Below, piece after piece: positions 1 through 8,652 of a DNA stretch of 64,000 nt. Within the stretch, counting starts at the first letter, position 1. Each line of letters starts with the position of its first letter. Below the pieces are notes generated by a model. The model was not told the DNA's origin. It searched no databases and worked only from the letters and a program-made list of their open reading frames with translations. This stretch comes from an uncultured Collinsella sp. (lineage in GTDB: Bacteria; Actinomycetota; Coriobacteriia; Coriobacteriales; Coriobacteriaceae). The DNA lies in the NCBI GenBank assembly GCA_905209455.1, contig CAJLTA010000004.1, positions 45,932-109,931 on the forward strand. The letters are read 5' to 3'. Position numbers and translations under genes: made by a program.

Positions 1-948
1 AACCCTGCTGCCATCGTCTCCGAGGGCTGCCGTGTGCTGCGTCCCAACGCTCGCATCATCAACATCTGCGACATGCCGATCGCGATCATCGACGTGGTTT
101 GCGCCGCGCTCGATATCGACAAGAAGGATGTCGAGTACGATTACTTTGGCCTCAACCACTTTGGTTGGTTCACCTCGATCCGCCACAAGGGCGAGGAGGT
201 GCTCCCGCAGCTGCGCGAGTACATCAAGGAGCACCAGATCCTGCTGCCCGACTCCTACCTCAAGGGCATGGGCTCGCTCATGGCAAAGAAGCCCGAGGAG
301 GCCACCGACGAGCATCCCGAGCAGAATCGCCACACCAAGGGCAGCTGGTACTACGTCTGGAAGGGCGAGTACGAGATCATGGAGTGCTTCCCGGAGTACC
401 TGCCCAACACGTATCTGAACTACTATCTGCAGCAGAAGGAGTTCGTCGAGCATTCCAACCCCGAGCGCACCCGTGCTAACGAGGTTGAGGAGACGCGTGA
501 GAAGAACCTCTTCGACGGCATCGACCACTACGAGAAGACGGGCGAGATCGACGAGAGCACGTTCTATGCGGGCAGCCACGGCGACTGGATTGCCGACCTG
601 GCTATCGCTCTGAAGAACGACACCAAGCAGCGCTTCCTGGTCATTTGCGAGAACAAGGGCGCTATCCCCAACATGCCCTACGACGCCATGGTCGAGCTGC
701 CTGCCTACATTGGCAAGAACGGCCCCGAGGTCATCAGCCGCGACAACATTCCTCTGTTCCAGCAGGGCCTCATGATGCAGCAGCTGAACTCCGAGAAGCT
801 CGTGGTCGAGGCTACGATCGAGGGTTCGTACGAGAAGGCGCTCAAGGCCTTTACGCTGAACAAGACCGTGCCGTCGATGAAGGTCGCCAAGGAGGTTCTC
901 GACGACATGATCGAGGCCAACAAGGGTTACTGGCCCGAGCTTAAGTAA
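1..948 (+). CDS. 6-phospho-alpha-glucosidase-like family 4 glycoside hydrolase (5' end outside window)
   Basis: The reading frame is open from base 1, so the N-terminal NAD-binding part lies upstream of the window. The visible 315 residues begin with NPAAIV and NICDMP, typical of GH4 enzymes of the GlvA/MalH type. The Cys of NICDMP and the His of GLNHFGW are the expected metal ligands. GH4 enzymes use NAD+ and a divalent metal to hydrolyse phosphorylated disaccharides imported by a PTS, such as maltose-6'-phosphate. The enzyme should be cytoplasmic. A strong hairpin follows the stop, so this is the last gene of its operon. The alpha-glucosidase assignment over other GH4 specificities rests on family resemblance only. 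Confidence 0.88.
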   Translation, partial: NPAAIVSEGCRVLRPNARIINICDMPIAIIDVVCAALDIDKKDVEYDYFGLNHFGWFTSIRHKGEEVLPQLREYIKEHQILLPDSYLKGMGSLMAKKPEEATDEHPEQNRHTKGSWYYVWKGEYEIMECFPEYLPNTYLNYYLQQKEFVEHSNPERTRANEVEETREKNLFDGIDHYEKTGEIDESTFYAGSHGDWIADLAIALKNDTKQRFLVICENKGAIPNMPYDAMVELPAYIGKNGPEVISRDNIPLFQQGLMMQQLNSEKLVVEATIEGSYEKALKAFTLNKTVPSMKVAKEVLDDMIEANKGYWPELK

Positions 949-980
949 AAGCAACAGGGTCGCTGGCCGCATACCTGGAG

Positions 981-1018
981 CAATGCCCCGTCCACGTGAT
1001 TGCGTGGGCGGGGCATTG
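981..1018 (+). terminator. Long-stem hairpin after the GH4 gene
   Basis: Arms 981-996 and 1003-1018 pair over 16 bases with one T-G wobble and a 6-base loop. Only a weak T-rich tail follows. It lies 33 bases after the stop codon and probably ends the GH4 transcript. Confidence 0.7.
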
Positions 1019-1119
1019 TCATTTGGTAACGCGTTTTATCAAATATGGCATTTATCTGCGGTAATGTTCTATTTCACCGCCGAGGGTGACATTTCATACC
1101 GCCTGCCGAACTGCGTGGA

Positions 1120-1140
1120 GACCTAACAACTTTTTAGGTC
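1120..1140. promoter_or_regulatory. Palindrome upstream of the hydrogenase operon
   Basis: GACCTAA (1120-1126) and TTAGGTC (1134-1140) form a perfect 7-base inverted repeat around a 7-base spacer, 65 bases before the first start codon. It could be an operator or a leader hairpin. It does not match the Rex consensus. The rest of 949-1204 holds the GH4 hairpin and no gene. Confidence 0.35.
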
Positions 1141-1204
1141 AGTGTTGTGCGTGTAGCAACTTCGCCCGGCCTCGCCTCCGGGCTGCCGCATGAGAGGGGA
1201 TCTT

Positions 1205-3037
1205 ATGGCACGACTGCACGTAATGGAACGCAGCCACGCTCAGGCCGTCATGGACGACCTACATGATGCGCTTGGGCGCCGTCTGGCGGTGAGTTCGCTC
1301 GCCCCGTGCCCCGTTGAGTTTACGGCGGCGCTCGTCAACCTGTGCTCCACCCAGAGCTGCGGCAAGTGCACGCCCTGCCGTGTGGGCCTGAGCGCGCTGA
1401 GCGATCTGCTCGCCGATGTGCTCGAGGGCCGCGCCGACGAGTCCACGCTCAATTTGATTGAGCGCACGGCCCGCACCATCTACCTTTCGAGTGACTGCGC
1501 TATCGGCTACGAGGCCGGCGCCATGGCACTCACGGCCATTCGCGGCTTCCGCGACGATTTTGAGCACCATATCCGCGAGCACTCCTGTGGCTTTGACCGC
1601 GAGGCCCGCGTCCCGTGCGTCTCGGGCTGCCCGGCGCACGTCGACATTCCCGGTTACATTTCGCTGGTCGAGGCTGGCCGCTATGCCGATGCCGTCAAGG
1701 TCATCCGCAAGAACAACCCGCTGCCGCTCGTTTGCGGCCTGGTGTGCGAGCATCCCTGCGAGATGCACTGCCGTCGCGGCATGGTCGACGATCCCATGAA
1801 CATCCTCGCCCTTAAGCGTTTTGCCGTTGAGCACAGTGACCTCAACGACCACAAGCCGCATGTAGTGGACAACACCGGGAAGCGCGTCGCCGTGATCGGC
1901 GGCGGCCCGGCCGGTCTTTCCTGCGCCTACTACCTGGCCGTGATGGGCCACAAGGTGAGCATCTTTGAACAGCGCCACCACCTGGGCGGCATGCTGCGCT
2001 ACGGCATCCCCAGCTATCGTCTGCCGCGCGAGCGCCTGCAGGCCGAGATCGATTGGGTCTTGAGCGCCGGTATCGACGTGGAGCTCGACCACTCCGTGAA
2101 CGGCGAGGAGCTCGCCCGCCTGCGCGACGAGTTCGATGCCGTCTACCTGGCCCTTGGCGCCCACAGCGATAAGAAGCTCGGCCTTCCGGGCGAAGAGGCG
2201 CCCGGCGTGGAATCGGCCGTCAAGATGCTGCGCGCCATCGGCGACGACGAGCTGCCCGACCTGAGCGGTCAGCGTGTGTGCGTCATCGGCGGCGGCAACG
2301 TGGCCATGGACGTGGCGCGTTCTGCCGTGCGCTGCGGTGCCGAAAAGGTGAGCATCGTCTACCGCCGCCGCATCTGCGACATGACGGCCCAGGATGCCGA
2401 GATCGCCGGCGCCCAGGCCGAGGGCTGCGAGGTTTTGGAGCTCACCGCACCGCTCGCTATCGAGACGGGTGAGGAAGGTCGCGTGAGTGGCCTGCGCGTG
2501 CAGCCGCAGATTATCGGCGAGCCCCGTCGTGGGCGTCCGGCCCCGCGTGCCGCCGCCACGCCCGAGCGCGTCATTCCCTGCGAGCGCGTGTTTGTGGCCA
2601 TTGGTCAGGACATCGACTCCAAGCCGTTTGAGGACATGGGCATCGCCTGTAAGTGGGGCTGCGTGGTCACCGATTCGGATGGCGCCGTGCCTAACTTTGA
2701 TGGCCTCTTTAGCGGCGGCGACTGCCAGACCGGTCCCGCCACCGTCATCCGGGCCATCAACGCCGGCCGCGTTGCTTCGGCAAATATCGATCGCTATCTG
2801 GGCTTTGACCACAAGATCAAGCTCGACGTTGAGCTGCCGACCGTGCAGTTTAAGGGCAAGCACGAGTGCGGCCGCTGCGAGCTGGGCGAGCGCGAGGCCG
2901 GCGAGCGCATCCACGATTGGAATCTGGTCGAGCAGGGCCTTACCGAGCAGGAGGCACGCCAGGAGGCAAGCCGCTGCCTGCGTTGCGACCACTTTGGCTT
3001 TGGCGCGTTCCGCGGAGGGAGGAACCTGGAATGGTAG
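1205..3037 (+). CDS. GltD-like NAD(P)H/FAD oxidoreductase with NuoF-type 4Fe-4S N-terminus, hydrogenase partner
   Basis: A 610-residue flavoprotein. Residues 47-98 carry CGKCTPC plus an outlying Cys (C52, C55, C58, C98), the 4Fe-4S site of NuoF/HydB C-termini. Next come a GltD-like CVSGCPAHVD iron-sulfur segment, an FAD site (GGGPAGLSCAY), an NAD(P) site (GGGNVAMD) and a C-terminal pair of CxxC motifs (CGRC, CLRC). The likely role is electron transfer between NAD(P)H and the hydrogenase encoded next. ATG 1205 is chosen over ATG 1190 because GAGGGG lies at proper spacing before it. The stop overlaps the hydrogenase start by 7 bases, implying translational coupling. Whether it bifurcates electrons cannot be told from sequence. 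Confidence 0.85.
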   Translation: MARLHVMERSHAQAVMDDLHDALGRRLAVSSLAPCPVEFTAALVNLCSTQSCGKCTPCRVGLSALSDLLADVLEGRADESTLNLIERTARTIYLSSDCAIGYEAGAMALTAIRGFRDDFEHHIREHSCGFDREARVPCVSGCPAHVDIPGYISLVEAGRYADAVKVIRKNNPLPLVCGLVCEHPCEMHCRRGMVDDPMNILALKRFAVEHSDLNDHKPHVVDNTGKRVAVIGGGPAGLSCAYYLAVMGHKVSIFEQRHHLGGMLRYGIPSYRLPRERLQAEIDWVLSAGIDVELDHSVNGEELARLRDEFDAVYLALGAHSDKKLGLPGEEAPGVESAVKMLRAIGDDELPDLSGQRVCVIGGGNVAMDVARSAVRCGAEKVSIVYRRRICDMTAQDAEIAGAQAEGCEVLELTAPLAIETGEEGRVSGLRVQPQIIGEPRRGRPAPRAAATPERVIPCERVFVAIGQDIDSKPFEDMGIACKWGCVVTDSDGAVPNFDGLFSGGDCQTGPATVIRAINAGRVASANIDRYLGFDHKIKLDVELPTVQFKGKHECGRCELGEREAGERIHDWNLVEQGLTEQEARQEASRCLRCDHFGFGAFRGGRNLEW

Positions 3038-4842
3038 AGTCCAGCAAAACCACTATCAGCGACAACACCGAAAGCGGAGCACTCAACATGGTCAAGCTCA
3101 CTATCGATAATTGCGAGGTCGTGGTGCCCGAGCACACCACGATTCTGGATGCGGCCAAGTCCGTCGGCATCCAGATTCCCACCCTGTGCTACCTGCGCGA
3201 TCTAAACGAGATCGGCGGTTGCCGCGTGTGCGTGGTCGAGGTTGAGGGCTGCGACCAGCTGGTTGCCGCCTGCAACAACTACGTGCTCGACGGCATGGTG
3301 GTCCACACCAACAGCCCCAAGGCCCGCGAGGCGCGTCGCACCAACGTGCAGCTGCTGCTGTCCCAGCACGACTCGCGCTGTACGAGCTGCGTGCGCAGTG
3401 GTAACTGCAACCTGCAGGCCATCGCCAACGACCTGGGCATCTTCTATCTGCCGTACGAGCAGCACCTGGCGCGCGAGGGCTGGGACTTCGATTTCCCCAT
3501 CATCCGCGATAACGACAAGTGCATTAAATGCATGCGCTGCATCAAGGTGTGCGAGAGCGTGCAGGGCCTAGGGATTTGGGACCTGACCAACCGCGCCACG
3601 CATACCGCCGTGGGTACCCGCGGGCGCGCGCCGATCGGCAAGACCGATTGCGTCGCGTGTGGTCAGTGCATCACGCATTGTCCGACGGGCGCCCTGCGCG
3701 AGCGTGACGATACCGAGACCGTGTTCGACGCCATCGCCGATCCCGACAAGATCGTGCTGGTGCAGATTGCGCCGGCCGTGCGTAGCGCCTGGGGAGAGGA
3801 ACTCGGCATATCTCGCGAGGAGGCCACCGTTGAGCGCTTGGCCTGTGCGCTGCGCCGCGTTGGCTTTGAGTACGTGTTCGATACCGATTTCTCGGCCGAC
3901 CTCACCATCATGGAGGAGGGCTCCGAGCTGCTCGAGCGCCTGGGCGCCGTCGCCAAGGGCGAGGGTGACAGTCGCGGCTGGCCCATGTTTACGAGCTGCT
4001 GCCCGGGCTGGGTGCGCTTTGTGAAGGCGCGTTACCCCGAGTTTGTCGACAGCCTGTCTACGTCAAAGTCGCCGCAGCAGATGTTTGGCGCCATCGCCAA
4101 GACCTACTACGCCAAGGTGCTGGGCGTGGAGCCCGAGCGTCTGTTTGTGGTGTCCGTGATGCCGTGCACGGCCAAGAAGGCCGAGTGCGCGCTGCCGAGC
4201 ATGGTGGGCGAGGACGGTACGCCCGACGTTGACGTTGCGCTGACGGTGCGCGAGATGGTACGCATGATCCGCGCGAACCACGTGAGCGTGGACACGTTGG
4301 TCGAGGAGCCGCTCGACACGCCGCTGGGCTTTGGCACGGGCGCAGGTGTGATCTTTGGCGCCACGGGCGGCGTGATGGAGGCCGCCGTGCGCTCGGCCTA
4401 TTACCTGGTGACGGGCAAGAACCCCGACGCCGACTTCTTTACCGATGTGCGCGGACTTGACGGCTGGAAGGAGGCCGTGGCCGAAATCGATGGCACCAAG
4501 GTGCGCGTCGCCGTGGCACACGGGCTGGGCAACGCCGCCCGTCTGCTCGACGCGATTCGTGACGGCCGCGTGAGCTATGACTTCGTTGAGGTCATGGCAT
4601 GCCCGGGCGGCTGTGTCGGTGGCGGCGGTCAGCCCATCCACGACGGCTGCGAGCTGGCAGCCGAGCGTGGTCAGGTGCTGTGGGGCCTGGATGCCGCTGC
4701 GGACATTCGCTTCTCGCACGAGAACCCCGATGTCCAGGCGTGCTACCGCGAGTTCTTGGGCGAGCCGCTCTCGCCGCTGGCCGAGGAGCTGCTGCATACC
4801 GACCATCACGCATGGACGATGCCTAACGAGGGGACGTGCTAG
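3031..4842 (+). CDS. [FeFe] hydrogenase, group A type
   Basis: A 603-residue cytoplasmic hydrogenase. The N-terminus is a 2Fe-2S ferredoxin-like domain (Cys in PTLCYLRD, GGCRVC and AAC), then a Cys-rich medial-cluster segment (CTSCVRSGNC) and a two-cluster ferredoxin domain (CIKCMRCIKVC, CVACGQCITHC). All three H-cluster signatures are intact: TSCCPGW near 321-327, MPCTAKKAE near 377-385 and MACPGGCVGGGGQP near 522-535. Active H2 chemistry is therefore expected. A GGAGGGAGG ribosome site precedes ATG 3031; ATG 3088 is a weaker alternative. The maturases HydEFG are not in the window. Coupling to the upstream GltD-like subunit suggests NAD(P)H-linked H2 evolution or uptake. Confidence 0.93.
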   Translation: MVESSKTTISDNTESGALNMVKLTIDNCEVVVPEHTTILDAAKSVGIQIPTLCYLRDLNEIGGCRVCVVEVEGCDQLVAACNNYVLDGMVVHTNSPKAREARRTNVQLLLSQHDSRCTSCVRSGNCNLQAIANDLGIFYLPYEQHLAREGWDFDFPIIRDNDKCIKCMRCIKVCESVQGLGIWDLTNRATHTAVGTRGRAPIGKTDCVACGQCITHCPTGALRERDDTETVFDAIADPDKIVLVQIAPAVRSAWGEELGISREEATVERLACALRRVGFEYVFDTDFSADLTIMEEGSELLERLGAVAKGEGDSRGWPMFTSCCPGWVRFVKARYPEFVDSLSTSKSPQQMFGAIAKTYYAKVLGVEPERLFVVSVMPCTAKKAECALPSMVGEDGTPDVDVALTVREMVRMIRANHVSVDTLVEEPLDTPLGFGTGAGVIFGATGGVMEAAVRSAYYLVTGKNPDADFFTDVRGLDGWKEAVAEIDGTKVRVAVAHGLGNAARLLDAIRDGRVSYDFVEVMACPGGCVGGGGQPIHDGCELAAERGQVLWGLDAAADIRFSHENPDVQACYREFLGEPLSPLAEELLHTDHHAWTMPNEGTC

Positions 4843-4844
4843 CG

Positions 4845-5900
4845 ATGCGCTCGTTTGATGTTGAGATGTCGCGCCGGGGGTTTGCCTCGGCGCTCGCCGC
4901 GGGCGCGCTGTCGCTTGCACTCGCGGGCTGTGGCGGCGGGGCTGCCGGTGCCGGGTCCGCCGCGGGCTCGGCTGCCACGGACGGCGCCGGTGCTGCTGCA
5001 GAGCCGGTCGAGGTGCACGTCGCCTCGCTCAAGGGGCCGACCTCGATTGGCCTGGTGCAGTTTATGGACCGGGCAGCCGATGGCGAGACGGACAATGAGT
5101 TCGACTTTGCGATCAATACTGCCGCCGATGAGATTGTGCCCAAGGTCATTCAGGGCGATATCGACATTGCCCTGGTGCCCGCCAACGTGGCGAGTGTGCT
5201 CTACAACAAGACCGAGGGCGCGGTGCAGGTCATCGACATCAACACGCTGGGCGTGCTGAACGTTGTGACGGGCGACGCGAGTGTGGCCTCGTTTGGCGAT
5301 CTGGCGGGCCATACCGTCTATATGACGGGCAAGGGCACCACGCCGGAGTACGTCATGAACTACCTGCTGGAGCGCGCAGGCCTGACCGGCCAGGTGACGC
5401 TCGAGTTTAAGAGCGAGCCCACCGAGGTGCTGTCGGCCCTGCTTGCCGACCCGTCCGCCGTGGGCGTGCTGCCGGAGCCGTTCAAGACCGCTGCCATCGC
5501 CAAGAGCGAAGGCAGGCTGTCGGCTCCGGTAAGCCTGACCGATGTGTGGGACGAGTTGGCAGGTGACACGGGTTCGCGCCTGCTGACGGGCGTGACCGTG
5601 GTGCGCCGCGCGTTTGCCGAGGAACATCCCGAGGCTGTGGCGGAGTTCTTGAGCTGCCATGCGGCGAGCGTTAAGGCTGTCAATGCGGCGCCGGCAGACT
5701 GGGCGCAGGCCGTGGTCGATGCCGGCATCGTGGACAACGCCAAGATCGCCGAGAAGGCGATTCCCGGGTGCATGCTCGTGTGCCAGACGGGCAAGGATAT
5801 GAAGGCGGCACTTAGCGGGTATCTGCAGGTGCTGTCCGACGCGGACGCGAGCGCCGTGGGTGGTAAACTTCCGGCTGACGATTTCTACTACATGGAGTAG
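4845..5900 (+). CDS. ABC transporter substrate-binding lipoprotein (NMT1/SsuA type)
   Basis: About 351 residues with a lipoprotein signal ending LALAGC (Cys at 29). A twin-arginine pair in MSRRGF (from residue 8) may route it through Tat. The body (SIGLVQFMDRA, DIALVPANVASVLYNK, TEVLSALLADPSAVGVLPEPF) fits the NrtA/SsuA/TauA/ThiY-like class that delivers small anions, sulfonates or pyrimidine precursors. The ligand cannot be named. ATG 4845 has GAGGGG about 11 bases upstream; ATG 4866 is possible. It starts 2 bases after the hydrogenase stop and is followed at once by its permease-ATPase, so the transporter is co-transcribed with the hydrogenase. Confidence 0.85.
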   Translation: MRSFDVEMSRRGFASALAAGALSLALAGCGGGAAGAGSAAGSAATDGAGAAAEPVEVHVASLKGPTSIGLVQFMDRAADGETDNEFDFAINTAADEIVPKVIQGDIDIALVPANVASVLYNKTEGAVQVIDINTLGVLNVVTGDASVASFGDLAGHTVYMTGKGTTPEYVMNYLLERAGLTGQVTLEFKSEPTEVLSALLADPSAVGVLPEPFKTAAIAKSEGRLSAPVSLTDVWDELAGDTGSRLLTGVTVVRRAFAEEHPEAVAEFLSCHAASVKAVNAAPADWAQAVVDAGIVDNAKIAEKAIPGCMLVCQTGKDMKAALSGYLQVLSDADASAVGGKLPADDFYYME

Positions 5901-5903
5901 CCC

Positions 5904-7280
5904 GTGCGTGCGTTTGCTCGACAAATGACAGAGCGTATGAAGGCGGTGGCGGCAGCAGGTGCCGTCGCCGCCTTTTGGCTTACCGTGTGGGTCTTCGCGG
6001 CGGTGCTGGTGGCGCAGCCACTGATCTTGCCGGGGCCGGGTGCTGTTGCCTTGGCGCTGCTGCGCCTGGTGTGCGATGGCGGTACCTGGGCGATTTTGGT
6101 GGGCTCGGGCGCGCGGATACTGGGCGGGCTGGCGCTTGCCGCGGTGTGTGGTGGCGTGCTTGCCGGGATTTCGTCACGGTTGCGGGCGTTTGCGCGCCTG
6201 GTGGCTCCGGCACTTTCGTTTGTTAAGGCGACGCCGGTTGCCTGCGTGGTGGTCCTGCTGCTTATTTGGTTGGGATCGGCGCGCGTGAGCATCGCCGCGG
6301 TCTTTTTGATGGCGCTGCCGGGCGTGTATTTTTCGCTGGCCGAGGGCTTGGCACAGGTGAATAAACCGCTGGAGCAGATGTTCCGTCTGCATGGCGTGCG
6401 CGGCTGGCGCCTGTTTTGCGCCCATACCTGGCGCGAAGTCCTGCCGTTTGTGCTTTCGTGCGCCCGCGCCGTGATCGGCATGAGCTGGAAGGCCGGTGTG
6501 GCAGCCGAGCTGATCGGCATGGCGGTGGGCACCGTGGGTGAGCGCATCTATCAGGCAAAGCTTTTGATTGAGACGGCTGACCTGCTGGCGTGGACCGTGC
6601 TGGTCGTTGCCGCCTCGTGGGCATGTGAGCGCGTGCTGGTGTGGCTGCTGCGGGTTTCGGGACCCGTGGCGTGGCACGCGGCCGTGCGGGCGCATGGGCA
6701 TGGACTGCGCGGGCGTGTGGGGGCTGCGAGCGATGGCGCTGCAGCGGAGCTTGCGCTTGCCGTGGGCGATCGCGCGCCCTGGGCGCCGGCGCTGGACGGT
6801 CTGGTGCTCAATGTGCCCGCGGGTGGGCGCATCTGTGTGATGGGTGCTTCGGGCATGGGCAAGTCGACGCTGCTTTCGTTGGCAGCGGGGGAGTGCTCGC
6901 CGTGCTCGATGGTGTTTCAGGATGCACGCTTGGCCGAGTCCGCCTCGGCGCTGGATAACGTGCTGGTGTGCGCCGATGCGCGTGTGGATGCTTCGAGCGC
7001 CGCGGCATTGCTGCGCCTACTGGTGCCGGGAATCGATGTGCATGCGCGCGTGGTCGAGCTTTCGGGCGGGCAGCGCCACCGTGTCGAGATTGCCCGCGCC
7101 CTGCTGTGCCCGGGCGGCGCGGTGATTCTTGACGAGCCCTTTACCGGTTTAGATACCGCTGCGCGCGACGCATGCGCCGAGGTCGTGCTCGACCTGCTCG
7201 ACGGCCGCATGCTCCTGCTTGCCACACACGACGCCTCCGACGTTCAAGCCCTCGATATCTCGGACATCATCACGCTCTAA
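5904..7280 (+). CDS. Fused ABC transporter permease-ATPase
   Basis: A single 458-residue chain with a BPD-type permease in the first ~250 residues and a complete ABC ATPase after it. The permease half has several hydrophobic segments and an EAA-like loop. The ATPase half has a Walker A GASGMGKST near 313, a Q-loop VFQDARL, an ABC signature LSGGQRHRVEIARAL, a Walker B VILDEPF and an H-loop LLATHD. NrtB/SsuC and NrtC/SsuB partners are normally separate proteins. The start is GTG 5904, three bases after the binding-protein stop. No stop or frameshift separates the halves, so the fusion looks genuine. The ATPase half is short between Walker A and the Q-loop. Confidence 0.83.
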   Translation: MRAFARQMTERMKAVAAAGAVAAFWLTVWVFAAVLVAQPLILPGPGAVALALLRLVCDGGTWAILVGSGARILGGLALAAVCGGVLAGISSRLRAFARLVAPALSFVKATPVACVVVLLLIWLGSARVSIAAVFLMALPGVYFSLAEGLAQVNKPLEQMFRLHGVRGWRLFCAHTWREVLPFVLSCARAVIGMSWKAGVAAELIGMAVGTVGERIYQAKLLIETADLLAWTVLVVAASWACERVLVWLLRVSGPVAWHAAVRAHGHGLRGRVGAASDGAAAELALAVGDRAPWAPALDGLVLNVPAGGRICVMGASGMGKSTLLSLAAGECSPCSMVFQDARLAESASALDNVLVCADARVDASSAAALLRLLVPGIDVHARVVELSGGQRHRVEIARALLCPGGAVILDEPFTGLDTAARDACAEVVLDLLDGRMLLLATHDASDVQALDISDIITL

Positions 7281-7335
7281 ATACTAACTCAGCAACAAAA
7301 TGATTCGTTTTCCTCCGTCCCCATGGGGTCGGGTG

Positions 7336-7382
7336 TGGTATTCTATCTGCGGGGTAATACTTAGGAATACCAAGTAATACCA
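7336..7382. promoter_or_regulatory. Repeated GGTATTC / GAATACC boxes upstream of the RelB-like gene
   Basis: TGGTATTC (7336-7343) is inverted as GAATACCA (7665 pattern at 7365-7372), with related GGTAATAC (7353-7360) and GTAATACC (7374-7381) between and after. Clustered half-sites in front of a RelB-like gene fit an autoregulatory operator. The region 7281-7495 has no other gene. Confidence 0.45.
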
Positions 7383-7495
7383 ACGCCGCAGAAACAAACT
7401 CCGGATGCGGGCCAATCGGGTTGCCTTCACAGCCCGTCGCCCAGCCGCGTGGCCCGCATCTATCCGCACTACCGTCGTTTCAAAAAGGAAGCGCC

Positions 7496-7717
7496 ATGGC
7501 AGAACACATGACCCCCGTAGTCGCGAAGGTCTTGCCCGAGGAGAAGGCAGCCTTCGCGGCGGCAACCCAGCTCGTGGGCACCACGCCGTCCAACGCCATC
7601 CGCATGTTTATCGCCGCGTTCAATCGCTGCGGCACCTTCCCGTTCGACATCTCGCCCAGCGGGGCCTTTGGCAAAGAGTGTCCCCAACAGCTAGTCGTTG
7701 AAGAACGTCCCCAATGA
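7496..7717 (+). CDS. RelB/DinJ-family antitoxin without adjacent toxin
   Basis: A 73-residue protein starting at ATG 7496, with AAGGAAG upstream. The pattern VVAKVLPEEKAAFAAATQLVGTTPSNAIRMFIAAF matches the ribbon-helix-helix N-terminus of RelB/DinJ antitoxins: a beta strand, then a helix with the T-PSNAI turn and a second helix. The C-terminus that normally wraps the RelE/YafQ toxin is short. No RelE-like gene follows; the next gene is a CPBP protease. It could be an orphan regulator, a solitary antitoxin, or the remnant of a module that lost its toxin. Confidence 0.75.
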   Translation: MAEHMTPVVAKVLPEEKAAFAAATQLVGTTPSNAIRMFIAAFNRCGTFPFDISPSGAFGKECPQQLVVEERPQ

Positions 7718-7740
7718 CTAGTCGTCGGGAGGAGGTTGGC

Positions 7741-8652
7741 ATGCTCAATGCGATGATTTGGGCGCTTGCCTGTTTTGGCGTCGTCGCTGCCGATATTGCC
7801 CTGAGCGTCGTTTTGTTTTCCGCTCTTGGCGTCGCATCGGTGTTCATGGGTTTTTCGATCGATGACCTCGACATTCAATTGCTTCAGGCCGTCGCGCAGA
7901 CGGCATCGTTTTTGATGGCGCTGCTGTGGTGGCGTTATCTGTGGCCGCGCTCGTTTATGGCGCGCTGGCAAGGCGAGCGCCCGCTTGGCGGGGGGGCAGG
8001 CAAAGCGTGGAGGCGCATCGCCTGCGTTATCGTGATCGGCCTTGCCCTGCAGGTGGTCGTTGGCTACGTGACCGACGCTGTGCTGTCGCTGTTGCCCGAG
8101 GCGGCGGCCGATTACAGCGAACTTGTCGAGGAAACAGGCATGGGCGACACCAGCTATCTCGCCGTCCTGACTTCGGTGCTCGGTGCCCCATTTTGTGAAG
8201 AGCTGCTGGTGCGCGGCATTATTTTTGAGTTTTCGCTCCGAGCGTTTAATCCGCAGTGCCGCCCACTTTGGAAGCGCCGGCGTCGTGCGAGCGCGCAGGA
8301 CGGCGCCATGGTGCCCTGGGCGGCCCCAAGCATGTGGGGTATCGCCGCGGCGATTGTGCTGCAGGCGGCAATCTTCGGTTTTATGCACATGAATTGGGTG
8401 CAGGGTTGCTACGCGGGTGCTGCCGGCCTCATCTTTGGTTGGGTGCTCGTGACCACTGGAAAGCTCCGCTACACGATCCTGCTGCACTTTGCCTTTAATG
8501 CCGGGTCGTATCTCATGACGTTGCTCTGGTTTGTGAACACGCCGTTCGACGTGGCAATTACGGTCGCTATCGCCGGCGTCATCCTCGTTGAGGCAATGCG
8601 GTCGCTGCGCCACGCGTGTGGGATGGACGCAGCGAGCGCACCGCTTCCCTAG
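7741..8652 (+). CDS. CPBP-family intramembrane metalloprotease
   Basis: A 303-residue polytopic membrane protein with about seven hydrophobic segments. It has the CPBP (Rce1/Abi) motifs: EELLVRG (motif 1, paired glutamates), FGFMHMNW (His motif 2) and HFAFN (motif 3). These should form the metal site of a CAAX-protease-like enzyme. Some bacterial members process or protect against peptides, but the substrate here is unknown. ATG 7741 is preferred because GGGAGGAGG lies just upstream; an in-frame ATG at 7714 overlaps the RelB-like stop. It converges on the ygiQ-like gene and the two stop codons overlap (8649-8652), leaving no room for a terminator between them. Confidence 0.87.
   Translation: MLNAMIWALACFGVVAADIALSVVLFSALGVASVFMGFSIDDLDIQLLQAVAQTASFLMALLWWRYLWPRSFMARWQGERPLGGGAGKAWRRIACVIVIGLALQVVVGYVTDAVLSLLPEAAADYSELVEETGMGDTSYLAVLTSVLGAPFCEELLVRGIIFEFSLRAFNPQCRPLWKRRRRASAQDGAMVPWAAPSMWGIAAAIVLQAAIFGFMHMNWVQGCYAGAAGLIFGWVLVTTGKLRYTILLHFAFNAGSYLMTLLWFVNTPFDVAITVAIAGVILVEAMRSLRHACGMDAASAPLP

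Noticed and set aside
1259..2992. Long minus-strand open frame opposite the GltD-like gene
   Set aside because: Shadow of G/C-biased third positions; the plus-strand gene has clear motifs.
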